A stretch of DNA of 64,000 nt, taken from assembly GCA_037367405.1 (NCBI GenBank), contig JAZKJV010000390.1, positions 1,116,001 to 1,180,000 on the forward strand, in the 5' to 3' direction. This DNA comes from Ottelia alismoides. Its lineage: Eukaryota > Streptophyta > Magnoliopsida > Alismatales > Hydrocharitaceae. The notes under the pieces are model-generated. The model had not been told where the DNA came from and did not search any database. It saw only the letters and a program-made list of their open reading frames with translations. The translations under genes were made by a program, and so were the position numbers. Of this stretch, positions 18,404-29,611 are shown piece after piece (within the stretch, counting starts at the first letter, position 1; each line of letters starts with the position of its first letter).

Positions 18404-20289
18404 ATGTCACAAACAAAGGTTGATATGCCATCCGTAGGCGCTTTCAAAGGTCCTGCGCCAATTGTCAAGATGGATGGATCGAATTATGAGCTCTGGGCGA
18501 TGCAGTTCATGAGCCTCATGAAGTCAAATGGTAAGAAGCACATTCTTACCGAGGATGAACCGGCAGAGAAGACAGGGATCTATGCCTCTTGGGAGGCTGA
18601 TGACTCTTATGCCAAAGTCTGGTTCTCAGGCATGTTATCGATGGAGATTGCGAATGATGTTCTCCATCAGCCCACCGCCAAAGCGATGTGGGACATTCTC
18701 ACAACGACATATTCCCAGGTCCGAAATGAAACCAAGATGCTACAACTTCAGCATGACATATTCACCATGAAGCAGAATGGACGACCTCTTCATTCCTTGT
18801 ATACATCCCTGAGAGGGATGTTTGAGGAACTCTACAGCACTATTCCTCTGACGGCCACACCCGAGCAGTAGAAGACATTCCGTAATGCTACCATGGTCGC
18901 CGTCCTTCTTGCGGCTCTTGATCCAGAATATGATGCGGTCAGATCACAGATTCTCGCAGATGCTACCATTCCTCCTATGGAGGAGGTTTATCGGAGGCTT
19001 AGCCGCATCTCAGTTCCCTCCAGCACGTCTACACCACCTTCTTCTGCGATGGCTGCCTCCAGGGGAAGAGGTGGCTCCTCTTTTTCATTCCGTGGCCGTG
19101 GCCATGGAGCTGGAGGTCGTGGTGGTCGATCTCGTCCACCTTGCAGCTTTTGTCGTCGTCCGGGTCACTCAGAAGATACATGCTATTCTAAGCATGGTTT
19201 CCCAGCATCTGCAAGGGTGGCAGAACATGTTGCATCTCCATCCTCTTCTACTTCAGATCAGCGGTTTGAGGATCTAGTTGCTCGGCTACGGGATATAATG
19301 CCTCATGTTCCTACAGATTCTTCTGAAGGCCCTTCAGATATAGATGCGTCTGCTTCTGCCAGCACTTCTGCCACGACTAGCACCTCAGGTAGTGCTTGTG
19401 CTTTTACTACATGTTCTAGCTCAGACATCTCCGATTGGATCATGGACTTTGGTGCAACGCACCATCTCTGTCGAGATAGAGACAGACTTATTTCATACAG
19501 GGAGATTCCTTCAGGGCAGTCTGTGATCATTGCAAATGGGACTCATTCTCCCATTATTGGTCAGTGGGAGGTTATGTTGTCGTCTTCCATGCGTCTGAAG
19601 AATGTCTTACATGCTCCGGAATTTTCGATGAACTTGCTCTCTATTAGTCAGATCACAAAAGATTTGCATTATCGCGCTATATTTGACCCATCTTCTCTTA
19701 TATTTCAGGACATCCTAACGGGCAGAGTGATTGGCTGTGGTTATGAGCAGGATGGTCTTTATCGTCTGCACCGGAGTTCATATGCTGGAGTCTCTTCTCA
19801 TGCTGTTGGATCTGTCTCACCCTATACCTGGCATCTACGTTTTGGTCACCTGCCTCTCCAGAAGATGCGTCACCTCTTGCCTCAGATATCTCCCAGTTCG
19901 TCCTTCCGATGTGAAGCATGTCAATTAGGGAAACACCATAGAGCTAGCTTCCCAAGTCGTCAGAGTCGGAGCAATAGCTCCCCTTTTGAGTTACTTCATG
20001 TTGATATCTGGGGTCCTAGTCGTGTCCCTGATCACCAAGGGCACAGGTTTTATCTAGTTGTCGTCGATGATTTTTCTCGTTTGTCGTGGGTTTTTCTCTT
20101 GAAAAATAAATCTGAAGCTGGTGATGTCATCAAAAATCTTATAAATGAAGTGAACAATGTTTTCTCGTCCAAAGTGAAATATGTGCGCACTGATAATGCC
20201 TTGGAATTTTGTTCTCGGTCTCTCTCTCTCAACATTTTTGGTCAAAAGGCATCATACACCAAACTACATGTGCCTCCACCTCCCAATAG
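18404..20289 (+). pseudogene. Copia D gag, protease and integrase
   Basis: Starts MSQTKVDMPSVGAFKGPA. One stop (tag, 18869-18871) follows TPEQ; the frame then runs from 18893 to 20215. The nucleocapsid knuckle is intact (CSFCRRPGHSEDTC). The protease site reads WIMDFGATHHL, that is Asp-Phe-Gly in place of Asp-Ser-Gly, which should abolish activity. The pre-integrase part (WHLRFGHLPLQKM, CEACQLGKHHRASFPSR) and the core (FELLHVDIWGPSRV, RTDNALEF) follow. Near 20218-20230 a CT run is two bases longer than the frame needs, and a tag stop lies at 20287. Confidence 0.93.
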
Positions 20290-22640
20290 AATGGAGTTGC
20301 TGAAAGAAAACATCGTCACCTACTTGATATTACCCGAACTCTTCTTATCCAGAGCTGTGCACCCATTTCTTTCTGGGGAGATGTTGTTCTTACAACCTGC
20401 TACCTGGTAAATCGTATGCCGTCTACACTACTTGGTGAGAAGACTCCTCTTTCAATTGTTTTTCCAGATAAAGAATTGTTCTCACTCACCCCTCGTGTTT
20501 TTGGGGTGGTTGCCTTTGTTCATCAGCTATCACCTGGTCTAGACAAGCTCTTACCTAGAGCTGTCAAATGTGTCTTCGTGGGTTATTCTCGGACGCAGAA
20601 AGGATACCGTTGCTATGATCCAGTATATGGGAAGTAATTTGTCAGTGCGGATGTTACTTTCTTCAAGTCTGTTATGTACTTTTCACCTGCAGGTGACAGA
20701 TTGACCACCAACTCATCTACTAATGAGGTTTATGTTCCTCCTCCTCCTAACGTGAGTCTTCCTTTGACCAATCCAGTTCCTAATGTTGTGTCTACACCAC
20801 CTTTACATCCTCCTCCACCACCATCGCCTCCACCAAAACCACTAATCTCACCACTACCAAAATTCTATACCCGTCGATCTGGTCCTGCTCATGCCACACG
20901 ACAATCATCCAGCACGCCCCAGGTATGTCCAGATGTTACTACTAATGATGGGCCGAATAGTGTGCCTATGCAGGGTGTGCCATTACAGGACAACTCGGAC
21001 TCGACGAGTTCAGTGGTTGATGATCTGGATGTCCCTATTGCGTTCAGAAAGCAGAAACGCAACTGTGCTTCGTATCCTCTTGCTTCACAGGTTTCGTTCC
21101 ATCACCTTATAGGAGATTTTCAAAGATTTGCAGTGGCTTTATCTTCTGTGGAAATCCCACGGTCATATCAGGATGCATTGAAAATTGATTATTGGCGGAT
21201 TGCGATGGAGGAGGAGACGGCTGCCCTACAGTCGAGGGGCACATGGAGCTTGGTTACTGCTCCTTCAGGAGCATCTGTGGTTAGCTGCAAATGGGTATTC
21301 ACAGTCAAGTATCATGCAGACGACAGCCTGGATCGATACAAGGCACGGCTAGTGGCACATGGTTTCACTCAGACTTATGGAGTGGACTATATGGATACCT
21401 TCTCTCCAGTTGCATGTCATTCCACTCTTCGTATTCTTCTGTCTGTAGCTATGGTACGTGATTGACCTCTGTTCCAGCTGGATGTTAAAAATGCATTTTT
21501 GTATGGGGATCTGCAGGAGGAAGTGTATATGCAGCAGCCTCCGGGGTTTGCTGCTGAGGGGGAGAATCATATGGTATGAAGACTTCATAAAGCAATTTAT
21601 GGCCTTAAACAGAGTCCAAGGGCATGGTTTCAGAAGCTTTCCCATTTAATTGAAGAACAAGGCTTCAAGAGATCCAATGCAGATCACTCATTGTTTATCC
21701 AGAAGACCACTCGAGGTACAGTTGTCATCATGGTGTATGTTGATGACATTTTAGTCACAGGAGATGATGCCCAGGGGATAGAGATGACCAAAGTAGTGTT
21801 GAGTCGTCAATTTGTTACAAAGGATCTTGGCACACTACGATTTTTTCTGGGACTGGAGTTCGCCAGGAATGCACGTGGTCTAGTAATGACCCAGAGGAAG
21901 TATATTACAGATATGCTGATTGGGACAGGCATGGCTGGATGCATACCGTCTACTACTCGTATGGACCATAGCATGAAATTGTATGATAATGATACAGAAG
22001 AGGTTGACAAGAGAAGGTATAGAGAAATGGTGGGGAAACTCCTCTACATAACTATAACCCGACCTGATATTGCCTTTGCAGTTAGCTGGGTAAGCCATTT
22101 TATGGAACATCCGAGACAGATACATATGGATGCTATATATATGATACTCAGGTATCTAAAATCGTCTCCAGGCACGGGATTGTTGTTCAAGAAGGAAACC
22201 GATTTATCTGTTTCAGCATGTGCGGATGCTGACTATGCAGGATGCCCTAAGGATCGAAAGTCTACCTTAGGCTTTGCTGTGTTTGTAGGTAGCTCTCTAG
22301 TTTCTTGGAAGAGCAAGAAACAAACCGTTGTAGCTAGATCCAGTGCAGAATCTGAATATAGGGTCATGGCACAAGCAAGCACAGAAATGATGTGGGTTCG
22401 AGCTGTACTAGTAGATTTGCATGTGGATGTACCTCTGCCCATGCAACTACAATGTGATAATCAAGCTGCATTGTTCATTGCCAATAATCCTACTTTCATG
22501 AGAGAACCAAGCATATTGAAGTAGACTGTCACTACACCAGAGACATGATCCAAAAGGGATTGATTTCTACTTCACATGTTAGTTCTGGGGAGCAGACAAC
22601 CGACATCTTCACCAAACCGCTTCTCAGAGGATCATTCTAG
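20290..22640 (+). pseudogene. Copia D integrase end, reverse transcriptase and RNase H
   Basis: Frame 1 runs through with stops at 20635 (taa), 21463 (tga, Trp position) and 21577 (tga). Motifs: NGVAERKHRHLLDI and KCVFVGYSRTQKGYRC (integrase), a proline-rich hinge at about 20735-20860, and [22 protein letters not shown] continues with IYGLKQSPRAWFQKL and the catalytic YVDD at 21736-21747. RNase H has CADADYAGCPKDRKSTLGF, SSAESEYRVMAQAS and QCDNQAALFIANNP. One base is missing near 22495, shifting the end (FTKPLLRGSF) out of frame. Confidence 0.93.
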
Positions 22641-22684
22641 AAATGCACTTCCAAGCTGAGCATGATCGATATCTATGCTCCATC

Positions 22685-22695
22685 TTGAGGGGGAG
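22685..22695 (+). promoter_or_regulatory. Copia D polypurine tract
   Basis: ttgaggggga run immediately before the 3' LTR. Confidence 0.85.
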
Positions 22696-22838
22696 TGCTG
22701 AAAGAATTATATATATGTGTACTGTTCGGTCTTTTTATTCTTCTATGTTCCGTCTTATGTAATTTACCCATAGGGTTTTATCTATATAAGAGACCCTAGG
22801 GTTCACTGGAATAAACACAATTCATAGTTTTTCCAACA
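22696..22838 (+). repeat. Copia D 3' LTR
   Basis: TGCTGAAAGAATT to TTCCAACA, 143 bp, followed by the duplicated ataac. Confidence 0.95.
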
Positions 22839-22843
22839 ATAAC

Positions 22844-24879
22844 CAAACATACAAGGTGCAAGGAAGAACAGATCTTTTCGGAAAACGTAATCGAGAAATG
22901 AATCTTCTCTCCCAACACAGACGAGGGCATTCAGTTCACAAGATAACATGCAGTGAGGATAACATCTCCCCAGTAAGCATGAGGAGCACGACTATATATA
23001 AGCAAGGTTCTGGTCACATCAAGTAAATGACAGTGTTTGCGCTCGGCAACACCATTCTGCTGTGAAGTATAAGCACATGAGGTCTGATGAACAATGCCCA
23101 GAGATCTACGGAACTCAAAAAGTTGTAAAGTGCAGAACTCTAAAGCTTTATCAGAACGAAGATATTTGACTTTTGTAGAAAAAATATTCCTTATCTCATT
23201 AATAAAATATTTGATCACAGATCCAGTCTCAGACTTATTCTTCAATAAAAGACCCAAGAAAGTCTAGAAAAATCATCGACAAACAACAACTATATAAAAA
23301 CGGTGTCCCTGGTGATCGGGAACACGACTCGGACCCCAAATATCTAAATGTAGGAGCTCAAATAGCTGAGAACTGCTTTGACTCTGACGGGATGGAAAAG
23401 AGGAACGGTGATGCTTCCTAAACTAGCATGCCTCATACTGCAAAGAGGATCTCATAGAGATCTGAGGGAGAACATGACACAGCTTCTGCAGAGAAGGTGT
23501 CCAAAACGAAGGTGCGACAAATATGGCGAGACTGGTCCTGTAAGTTTAGTGGAAACACCAGCATGAGGAGATTGGACCAGTCTGTAAAGCCCCTGCTACT
23601 CACGGCCACATCCAATCACCCTGTCCGTGAGTATGTCCTGAAACATAAGAGATGAAAGGTTAAAAATGGCACGACAATGCAGATCAGGAGCATATAAAAC
23701 ATTCTGAAGACGCATGGACGGCGTCAAATGCACCTCCCCCTGTCTTGTAACAGCTAAGTGATCGTAACTAGTAATAACAACCCATCTACTAGGTGTTATG
23801 TTCATGTATGACCTCAGCTGCGGTTTGTCTCCACACATGTAGCGTGAAGCACTAGAGTCCATAATCCACTCTGTCATGTCTGCATCAGTACTACCAGTAA
23901 ATACATAGACGATATCGGAGGAGCTCGAAGAGGCTCTGGCTGCAGCTACAATTTCTGTAGTAGTGGTACCAACAATAGGAGTCATGATCTCTCGAATATG
24001 AGAGACAATATCATCTAGGCGAGGATCGATCTGGTAAGCTGTAGTCTCTGAAGGTGCAATCTGTTCTGCTACGAGACTAGAAACAGGATATCCATGCTTC
24101 AGGTAACATATATTCTCTGCATGTCCATGCCTACGACAGTAAGTGCAAGGGCCACGCTGGCATCCACCGCCTCTGCCACGAGGGGTATGTCCTCTGGATC
24201 GGATCGTCCCTCCTCGACCATGAGAAGCGGACATCACTGAAGAGGGCAGAGAAGTGGTTGTAGAAGGCATGATAATCTAGCTGAGACGACTATATGCCTC
24301 CTCTATGGGAGGTATAGTAGCTCCGGTAAGAACCTGAGTACACGTAGTATCATACTCTGTATCCAGTCCAACCATGAACACTCCAACCATCTTGGAGTTC
24401 CTATACTTCTTTTGCCGCTCAGTAGATGTCGTAATAGGCATGTAGCTATGAAGCTTCTCGAACATGCCACAGAGTGAAGAGCAGTACACGTGCAGATGAC
24501 GACCATTTTGCTTGGCATTGTAGATATCGAATTGTAGCTGAAGAATCTTAGCCTCATTCTTTACTTGAGCATATGTGGATGCCAAAGTATTCCACATCGC
24601 CTTAGTGGTAGACTGATTCAGAATATCATTGGCTATCTATGTGGTGAGGGTGTTATAAAGCTAAACATGCGCATACATGTCATCTTACTTCCAAGATGCA
24701 TTTGCCCCAGTCTTATCCGTTGGCTTTGGATCTGTCAAGATGTACTCCTTGTTGTTGCACTGCATGAAGGTGAGGAACTGCATGGACCACAAGTCATAGT
24801 TGGTCCCATCCATCTTAACGATGGGAGTCGGGCCCTTGAAGGTTCCGAACGAAAAAATATCACCCTTGTTCTCTGACAT
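22844..24879 (-). pseudogene. Copia C/E gag, protease and integrase
   Basis: From the right: MSENKGDIFSFGTFKGPT (start at 24879), a stop after NASWK near 24685, then KNEAKILQLQFDIYNAKQNG and ATIPPIEEAYSRLS. The zinc knuckle is intact (CTYCRRHGHAENIC). The protease reads WIMDSSASRYM: the Gly of Asp-Ser-Gly is Ser. Integrase follows: KNKSETGSVIKYFINEIRN, RSDKALEF and CAYTSQQNGVAERKH, ending at the D insertion. In intact relatives these give the particle and the DNA-joining enzyme. Confidence 0.9.
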
Positions 24880-25429
24880 GACGGAAGAATGGCGGGCCAA
24901 CGGAACTCTACTGAGTAGACCAAAATGAACAAGTCTACACGATCATACGGAGGATTGGTTGTATGTGTAGACTCATACAATCATCCTCATCAATCTCCGC
25001 TGCTCTTTAGGGTTGCAAAACACGATTTATAGATCTGGAATCGCGTTCTCCGGTCAAAATCATACAAAATCTAATGGCATATCAAGCCGTTGGAGTACGC
25101 GGGAGGGTCGACGGCCCGAGACGGTCGTGGGGAGAGGGGGTCCTGAGCGTCCTAGGGGCGGCTGGGCGACGATAGGAGGAGCCAGGGACGATGGCCCAGT
25201 CAGTCGGAGACCAACAGCCGACGGCTTGGGTGTTGGAGAGAGCCGGGCTGTGGCCTAGAGCCAAAGTCCCGGGCGGCGATGGCGACCTGGAGCGCCGAGG
25301 CCTGGGGCCGAAGGCCTAGGCGGCGACGGGGGCCTGGACTGGATACCTAGGCGACGGCGGCCTGGCGCGGGGAGGAGGTGGGTCGGGTCGGGTTAGGGTG
25401 TGATACAGGAACTCCGGTCTAGGACTGTC
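24880..25429 (-). other. Copia C/E untranslated leader
   Basis: GC-rich leader between primer-binding site and gag. The part next to gag (tatgagtctacacatacaac on the minus strand) is shared with copy B, confirming subfamily identity. Frames seen here are not genes. Confidence 0.7.
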
Positions 25430-25441
25430 GCTCTGATGCCA
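25430..25441 (-). promoter_or_regulatory. Copia C/E primer-binding site
   Basis: Minus strand TGGCATCAGAGC after the LTR end ...CTCTACA. Confidence 0.87.
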
Positions 25442-25585
25442 TGTAGAGGGAAAAGAATGAATTACTCTAATGATACACCCTCGGGTTCTCTTATATAGGA
25501 GACGAACCTATTGGCAAATTACAAGACGATAACAAAATAAATAGAAAATAAAAAAACAACACTAAAGATAACAAATATCTCAACA
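25442..25585 (-). repeat. Copia C/E 5' LTR (144 bp)
   Basis: Minus strand TGTTGAGATATTTG to CCCTCTACA, with a TATA-like cctatataagaga. Flank gttac is one half of its target duplication; the other half is lost with the 3' end. Confidence 0.9.
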
Positions 25586-25658
25586 GTTACAACCGTACAT
25601 GTCATGTCGATGAATATAGAGAGACTGTCGCCAAGATGTATGGTCTGTTGGTAGCCGT

Positions 25659-27896
25659 TAGGGATGCTAATTGAATTGAATCATTCGAATTCGATAAGAA
25701 TTCGTTCGATAAAAATTCGAAAAAAGTTCGATTCGAAGTCAAATGAACTTAATTTGAATTTAACTTTTGGATTCGATTCCCAAATGAATCGAATCTGAAT
25801 TCACTTGGATTCGTTAAATAACAATTCGATTCGATTCATAGAAATACATTTATGATATGGTATGAAACATTATATATATGTAAATAAATGTAGTATATAA
25901 TTTGTGAAATCCCCACACATGATACACAACTTAATATAATAAATAAAAATTTTCATCATCTTATTTTAAACATCCCAATCTTGGGACGTCCATTGCATAC
26001 ACCATACCCCCTCTTTACTCCCATAAATTCTCTCTCTCGCCTCGTCACTCATGAGAAAAAATCCTAATATATGCTTCTGCTCTCCAACGCCACCAGCTCC
26101 AACCTCTCGCTCTTGCTCGCCCTCTCCAACGTTGCTGACTCCAGCCTCCTGCTCCTGCTTGCTCTCTCCAATGTCGTCGGCTCCAGCTTCCCGCTCATGC
26201 TCGCTCTCTCCAATGCTGTTGGTTCTAGTCTCTCGCTCCTGCTCTCTCCTACCACGGACAAGACCACCCTCCCAGTAGCCAACCCCACCACCAGCTCCCG
26301 CTCTCCCCCATCGTCGACAACGACACCGGTTCTAGACTCACCAACGTCACCGGCATCTCTCCATCACCCTTGCAGCTACTGGTATTACCATACACCCCCT
26401 TTTAACCTAAAATCTTAAGATTTAGGTTCTATCCAAATAATTTATGTGATTCTAAAATACATCACCTGCAAAGAAACACTTGTTAAATTTTTAAAAACCA
26501 TCCCGAGGTCACAGATTTCAAATTTCTAACAATCTTTTCCTTAATCACATTCTTAATCCTCCCATCCATCATAATATACTGATCTTATGATAAGGACAAT
26601 CAAGCATTTTAATACAAATAATATCTTAGAGAGAATTAAGGTATGAATAATTTCATGGATTTTGAGCTTTAAATGGCTAAATGTGCAAAAGACCATAGTT
26701 GCAACTAAATTCCATTTCTCATCAAGATTACAAGGGGACTAGGTTATCAAGAAGGAAATATCATCATAATCTTTAATAAGCCCAACTATACCCCCATAAG
26801 AGTACATTGAAATGAGGTAAGCATGAACTGTTCATGCTTGATGTAGAAAAAAATATTACATATTAGAAAATTGAAGATCAGAGCATACCAACTGAGTTCT
26901 CAGTACGGTCTGTCGGTTTTTATACACCTCAGATGCTAGATTCAACTCCATAAGTCAGTTCACATTGCCCTTTTATGATTCTGATGGAATTTAGTGATTC
27001 TTTTTTCCTCAGCTATCATGGATATAGGTCATAATGGAAGGGAAGACATCGAGGATTCTTCAGAGAAACGTGGAACACAATCTTCTGGTTATTATTTTGG
27101 CTATGTATATCTATTAATCTATATCTTATATTTCTATATTGGTATGGAATTTAAAATATAATTTTGATTATGTGTTTTCATTTTATTTTTAGAAGTCTAA
27201 TTCAAACATATCGTCTTCTCAGGATAGTGTCCATGAAAGGGTCATTGGGCATGACGACGATATAAATGAAAAGTGGAAGAAGAGGGTGAAGAAAAAGAAA
27301 AATCGATTCCTGAAATAATTAATAAGATTGATAGAAAGAAAAGATCAATGATCTATGAATCATCTACCAAAGAGAATGAGAAAGTTGGTGGAGTGTCAGT
27401 TGAAAAATGGAGATGCATTGATTGAATTCTCATCATAGATACAAAAAGAAAAGATCAATGGTTTATCAAGATGTCAATAATTATTTTTTCTTTATATATT
27501 CGATTAAGAGCAAGTGAGGATTGCAACAGACATACACGAATGACAAAAGTAAGGTACTTTAATGCAATTTATATTATCCATTGAATTTTACCATTTATGT
27601 TAATTTTTTTTTACTTATTTCAATTATTTTTTCACAAATTAGTATCACAAAGTCTATTCAATTCTTTGAAACGTAAAATATTATTAATATATATTATTAG
27701 TTACATTATTAAATAAAATTCTAATTCGATATAAAATGAATCGAATTTGAATATTCCAAACTCCAAATGAATTGAATTTGAATTTAGATTAGAAATTCGT
27801 TTAATATTCGATTCGGATTTGGATTCGAAAATTTTATAATGAATTGAATGTGAATCTAGGTGGATTCGAATGTATTCGATTCGATTAGCACCCCTA
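25659..27896. mobile_element. hAT-like non-autonomous DNA transposon (2238 bp)
   Basis: Inverted ends TAGGGATGCTAATTGAATTGAA and, from the right, TAGGGGTGCTAATCGAATCGAA, flanked by the perfect 8-bp duplication gtagccgt (25651-25658 and 27897-27904). An 8-bp duplication with TAGGG-type ends is the hAT signature. The sub-terminal regions are dense in attcga/tcgaat motifs, typical of hAT transposase-binding repeats. No transposase frame survives; short exon-like patches near 27000-27290 could be relics. Confidence 0.88.
26079..26250 (+). repeat. About 42-bp tandem repeat, four imperfect units
   Basis: Units start ctccaacgccaccagctcc, ctccaacgttgctgactcc, ctccaatgtcgtcggctcc and ctccaatgctgttggttct, each ending in a variant of ctgctcgct. 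The unit is a multiple of three, so it gives open frames on both strands, which I treat as artefacts. Confidence 0.8.
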
Positions 27897-28023
27897 GTAG
27901 CCGTGAGTGTTTACCACAAGGGAGACCAGGGTTCGAATCGTGGGATGAGTCTTGGATGTGCCTCTATTGGAGGTTCATCCCTTCAAGTAAAAAAAACAAA
28001 AAAAAAAGAATATAGAGAGACTG

Positions 28024-29019
28024 AAAAACCATGAACATTTGTTCCATATCGGCATGAGAAAGAGTCAGTGTGTCTCCCTCTGCAGCCATTCGAGCACCAA
28101 TGGGGCCTCTCATAGTAGGTTCACTATGTTTCCTTGATGTGACATGTCTTGCCACGGAGTGTACACTGGAGTTTACCTCTGTTGGTAGAGCCTATGGGAC
28201 CAATTTGACCAATAGGCCAACTTTTTCCTACAATAAATAAATATGTGGCAGCCGATGCACAACCTCCTCTAGATGATCCATGCCCTTGACTGTCTGACAC
28301 TGCCAAGGCATAAGTTTGGGAACCCATCGGAGGCAGGGAGATATTAAGGCGACTCAATTTGCTGTACATATCTTCGAAGGTGGGAAAAATGGCATCCATT
28401 ATAAAATACATGGCTGCATAGTATGTTGGTCCAAGTCTACCAAGAAAAATTCATAGCCGACTCACTCCCTTTGCGTTGCCTTCTGCATTGAGCATGTGTA
28501 GACATGTCTCAAGGAGATACTTCTTATCTAGTGCCTTCATCTGTGAGTAATAAGAAAAAAGAATTCTTGCCCTCCTGCCTTAGTTGTATCAAGTTATTAT
28601 CTATATAGAATTCACAAATTACATTCGCCTCCTGCAAATATGACTCCTTCAGAGTGTTCCAGATCACACATCTTGTTTCGGAGTGCATTAACTCATCCAT
28701 AATTCGAGGAATGGTTCCCGACTCAATGTCAATGGGAAAGGAACATGCCATACCATTATCCTCGTCCCACTTGACATACTTGGATTGGATGTCTTGATCT
28801 TCGATTCTATCTCCCTAAGAGGATGTAGCTTCCTATATCCTTTGACATCAAATAGGAAATTATGTGACCATCATGCACAGTTGGTCTCATCCGGGTTGAT
28901 AGTCTGACAAAAACAGGTTTCTCATGCCACCTACTTCTATCTCTCATGGTGTCGTCTCTAATCTTGGGTTTGATGAGCTCCCATACATCTTCTCCTACAA
29001 CAAAGTCACACGCCAACAA
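28024..29019 (-). pseudogene. Copia F gag
   Basis: Minus-strand fragments in three frames. The central one contains KWDEDNGMACSFP, then IPRIMDELMHSETRCVIWN, NTLKESYLQEANVICEFY and LIQLRQEGKNS, the pattern of the plant copia gag (UBN2/retrotran_gag type). The C-terminal part has RLNISLPPMGSQ and GKTCHIKETWWDLVG, where the CCHC knuckle has lost Cys residues. Several frameshifts; eroded more than A-E. Confidence 0.8.
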
Positions 29020-29462
29020 AAAGGAAACGATTCGTCTGAAAAAACATAAAAAAATGTGTATGGTGGTGCATCAATGCTCGAATGGAGCATGATTGACTGA
29101 TGCCAAGCTCTCTAGTTATGCAAGGCCATGGTAGTTGCATGCAGGAGGCCTGTTCTGACCGTTGGTGGCTGGTGGTAAGGTAGTATGTTGGTTGACACTG
29201 GCTGCATAGGTGCGTTATGGTCGCTAGTGGCCGGTGGCTCACTAGTGTATTGGTAGGCATCGGCCACATAGCCCCTTTAACGGAGGTCGTGCATGCCCAT
29301 GGTGGATGCGCAAGAGGACGAAGATGTAGACTGATAGCGTGGGGCGGTGGCGTGCTGCCTTGCACGGTGGCACCTTCGAGGCGAAAGGATTTTTGTGGAA
29401 GGGAACACTTAAGAAGGCATTGAGCTCTGGTCTAGGAGACTAGGACTGTTGTTCAGATGTAA
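29020..29462 (-). other. Copia F leader
   Basis: Leader between LTR and gag. A degenerate primer-binding site (minus strand ttacatctgaacaacag) sits at the LTR edge. A 119-codon open frame here has no recognisable domain. Confidence 0.5.
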
Positions 29463-29611
29463 TGTGAATAGGAATAAAAGTTTGTTGTATTGAGAATATG
29501 AATCCTAATAATTTATATATAACAAGAGGCTAGGTTTTGCGTATACTGAAGTACAAAAATACAATAATATTCTTGAAGGGGTACAAGACTCATATCTAGC
29601 ATTATTGTACA
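29463..29611 (-). repeat. Copia F 5' LTR (about 149 bp)
   Basis: Minus strand TGTACAATAATGC to CTATTCACA, with tgttatatataaatta as a TATA-like box. The right edge is chosen from the TG/CA ends and family length only. Confidence 0.6.

Larger units (their letters stand above)
17824..22838 (+). mobile_element. Ty1/copia copy D, complete structure (5015 bp)
   Basis: Two 143-bp LTRs, primer-binding site, gag, protease, integrase, RT, RNase H and polypurine tract, flanked by the 5-bp duplication ataac (17819-17823 and 22839-22843). The LTRs differ at 4 of 143 positions (about 97% identical). Short LTRs and this pol order fit an Ale/Retrofit-like lineage, but I cannot confirm the lineage. Stops and frameshifts make it non-autonomous. 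Confidence 0.95.
15833..25585 (-). mobile_element. Ty1/copia copy C/E (minus strand), split by copia D
   Basis: The two pieces, 15833-17818 and 22844-25585, are one element. The right piece holds LTR, primer-binding site, gag, protease and integrase; the left piece holds the hinge, RT and RNase H. The reading joins across the D insertion within the MFGYVAFVH stretch, and ataac is duplicated at the join. The 3' end, after KSTSCFVAF of RNase H, is lost at the junction with copy B. Confidence 0.93.
25628..28007 (+). mobile_element. tRNA-derived SINE, split by a hAT-like element
   Basis: The pieces 25628-25658 and 27897-28007 join to a SINE of about 134 bp. The tRNA-like head has an A-box-like ctgttggtagccgtgag and a B box ggttcgaatc at 27930-27939. 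The tail is A-rich (aagtaaaaaaaacaaaaaaa). Both sides carry the 16-bp duplication gaatatagagagactg (25612-25627 and 28008-28023). Confidence 0.9.
25586..29611 (-). mobile_element. Ty1/copia copy F, gag and LTR only, older host of the other insertions
   Basis: A different copia copy (LTR about 149 bp) whose gag reading continues across both the SINE and the C/E insertion point: on the minus strand MEQMFMVFQSL joins to YIHRHDMYGCN at 25586-25620. So C/E and the SINE both inserted into F. Everything 3' of that gag position is missing to the left. Confidence 0.83.

Noticed and set aside
27930..27939. tRNA gene from the ggttcgaatc B box
   Set aside because: The unit has an A-rich tail and 16-bp target duplication and does not fold as a full tRNA; it is a SINE.
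29006..29365. 119-codon minus-strand frame
   Set aside because: Lies in the leader of copia F, is rich in His/Pro/Ser, and is not conserved in the other copia copies.
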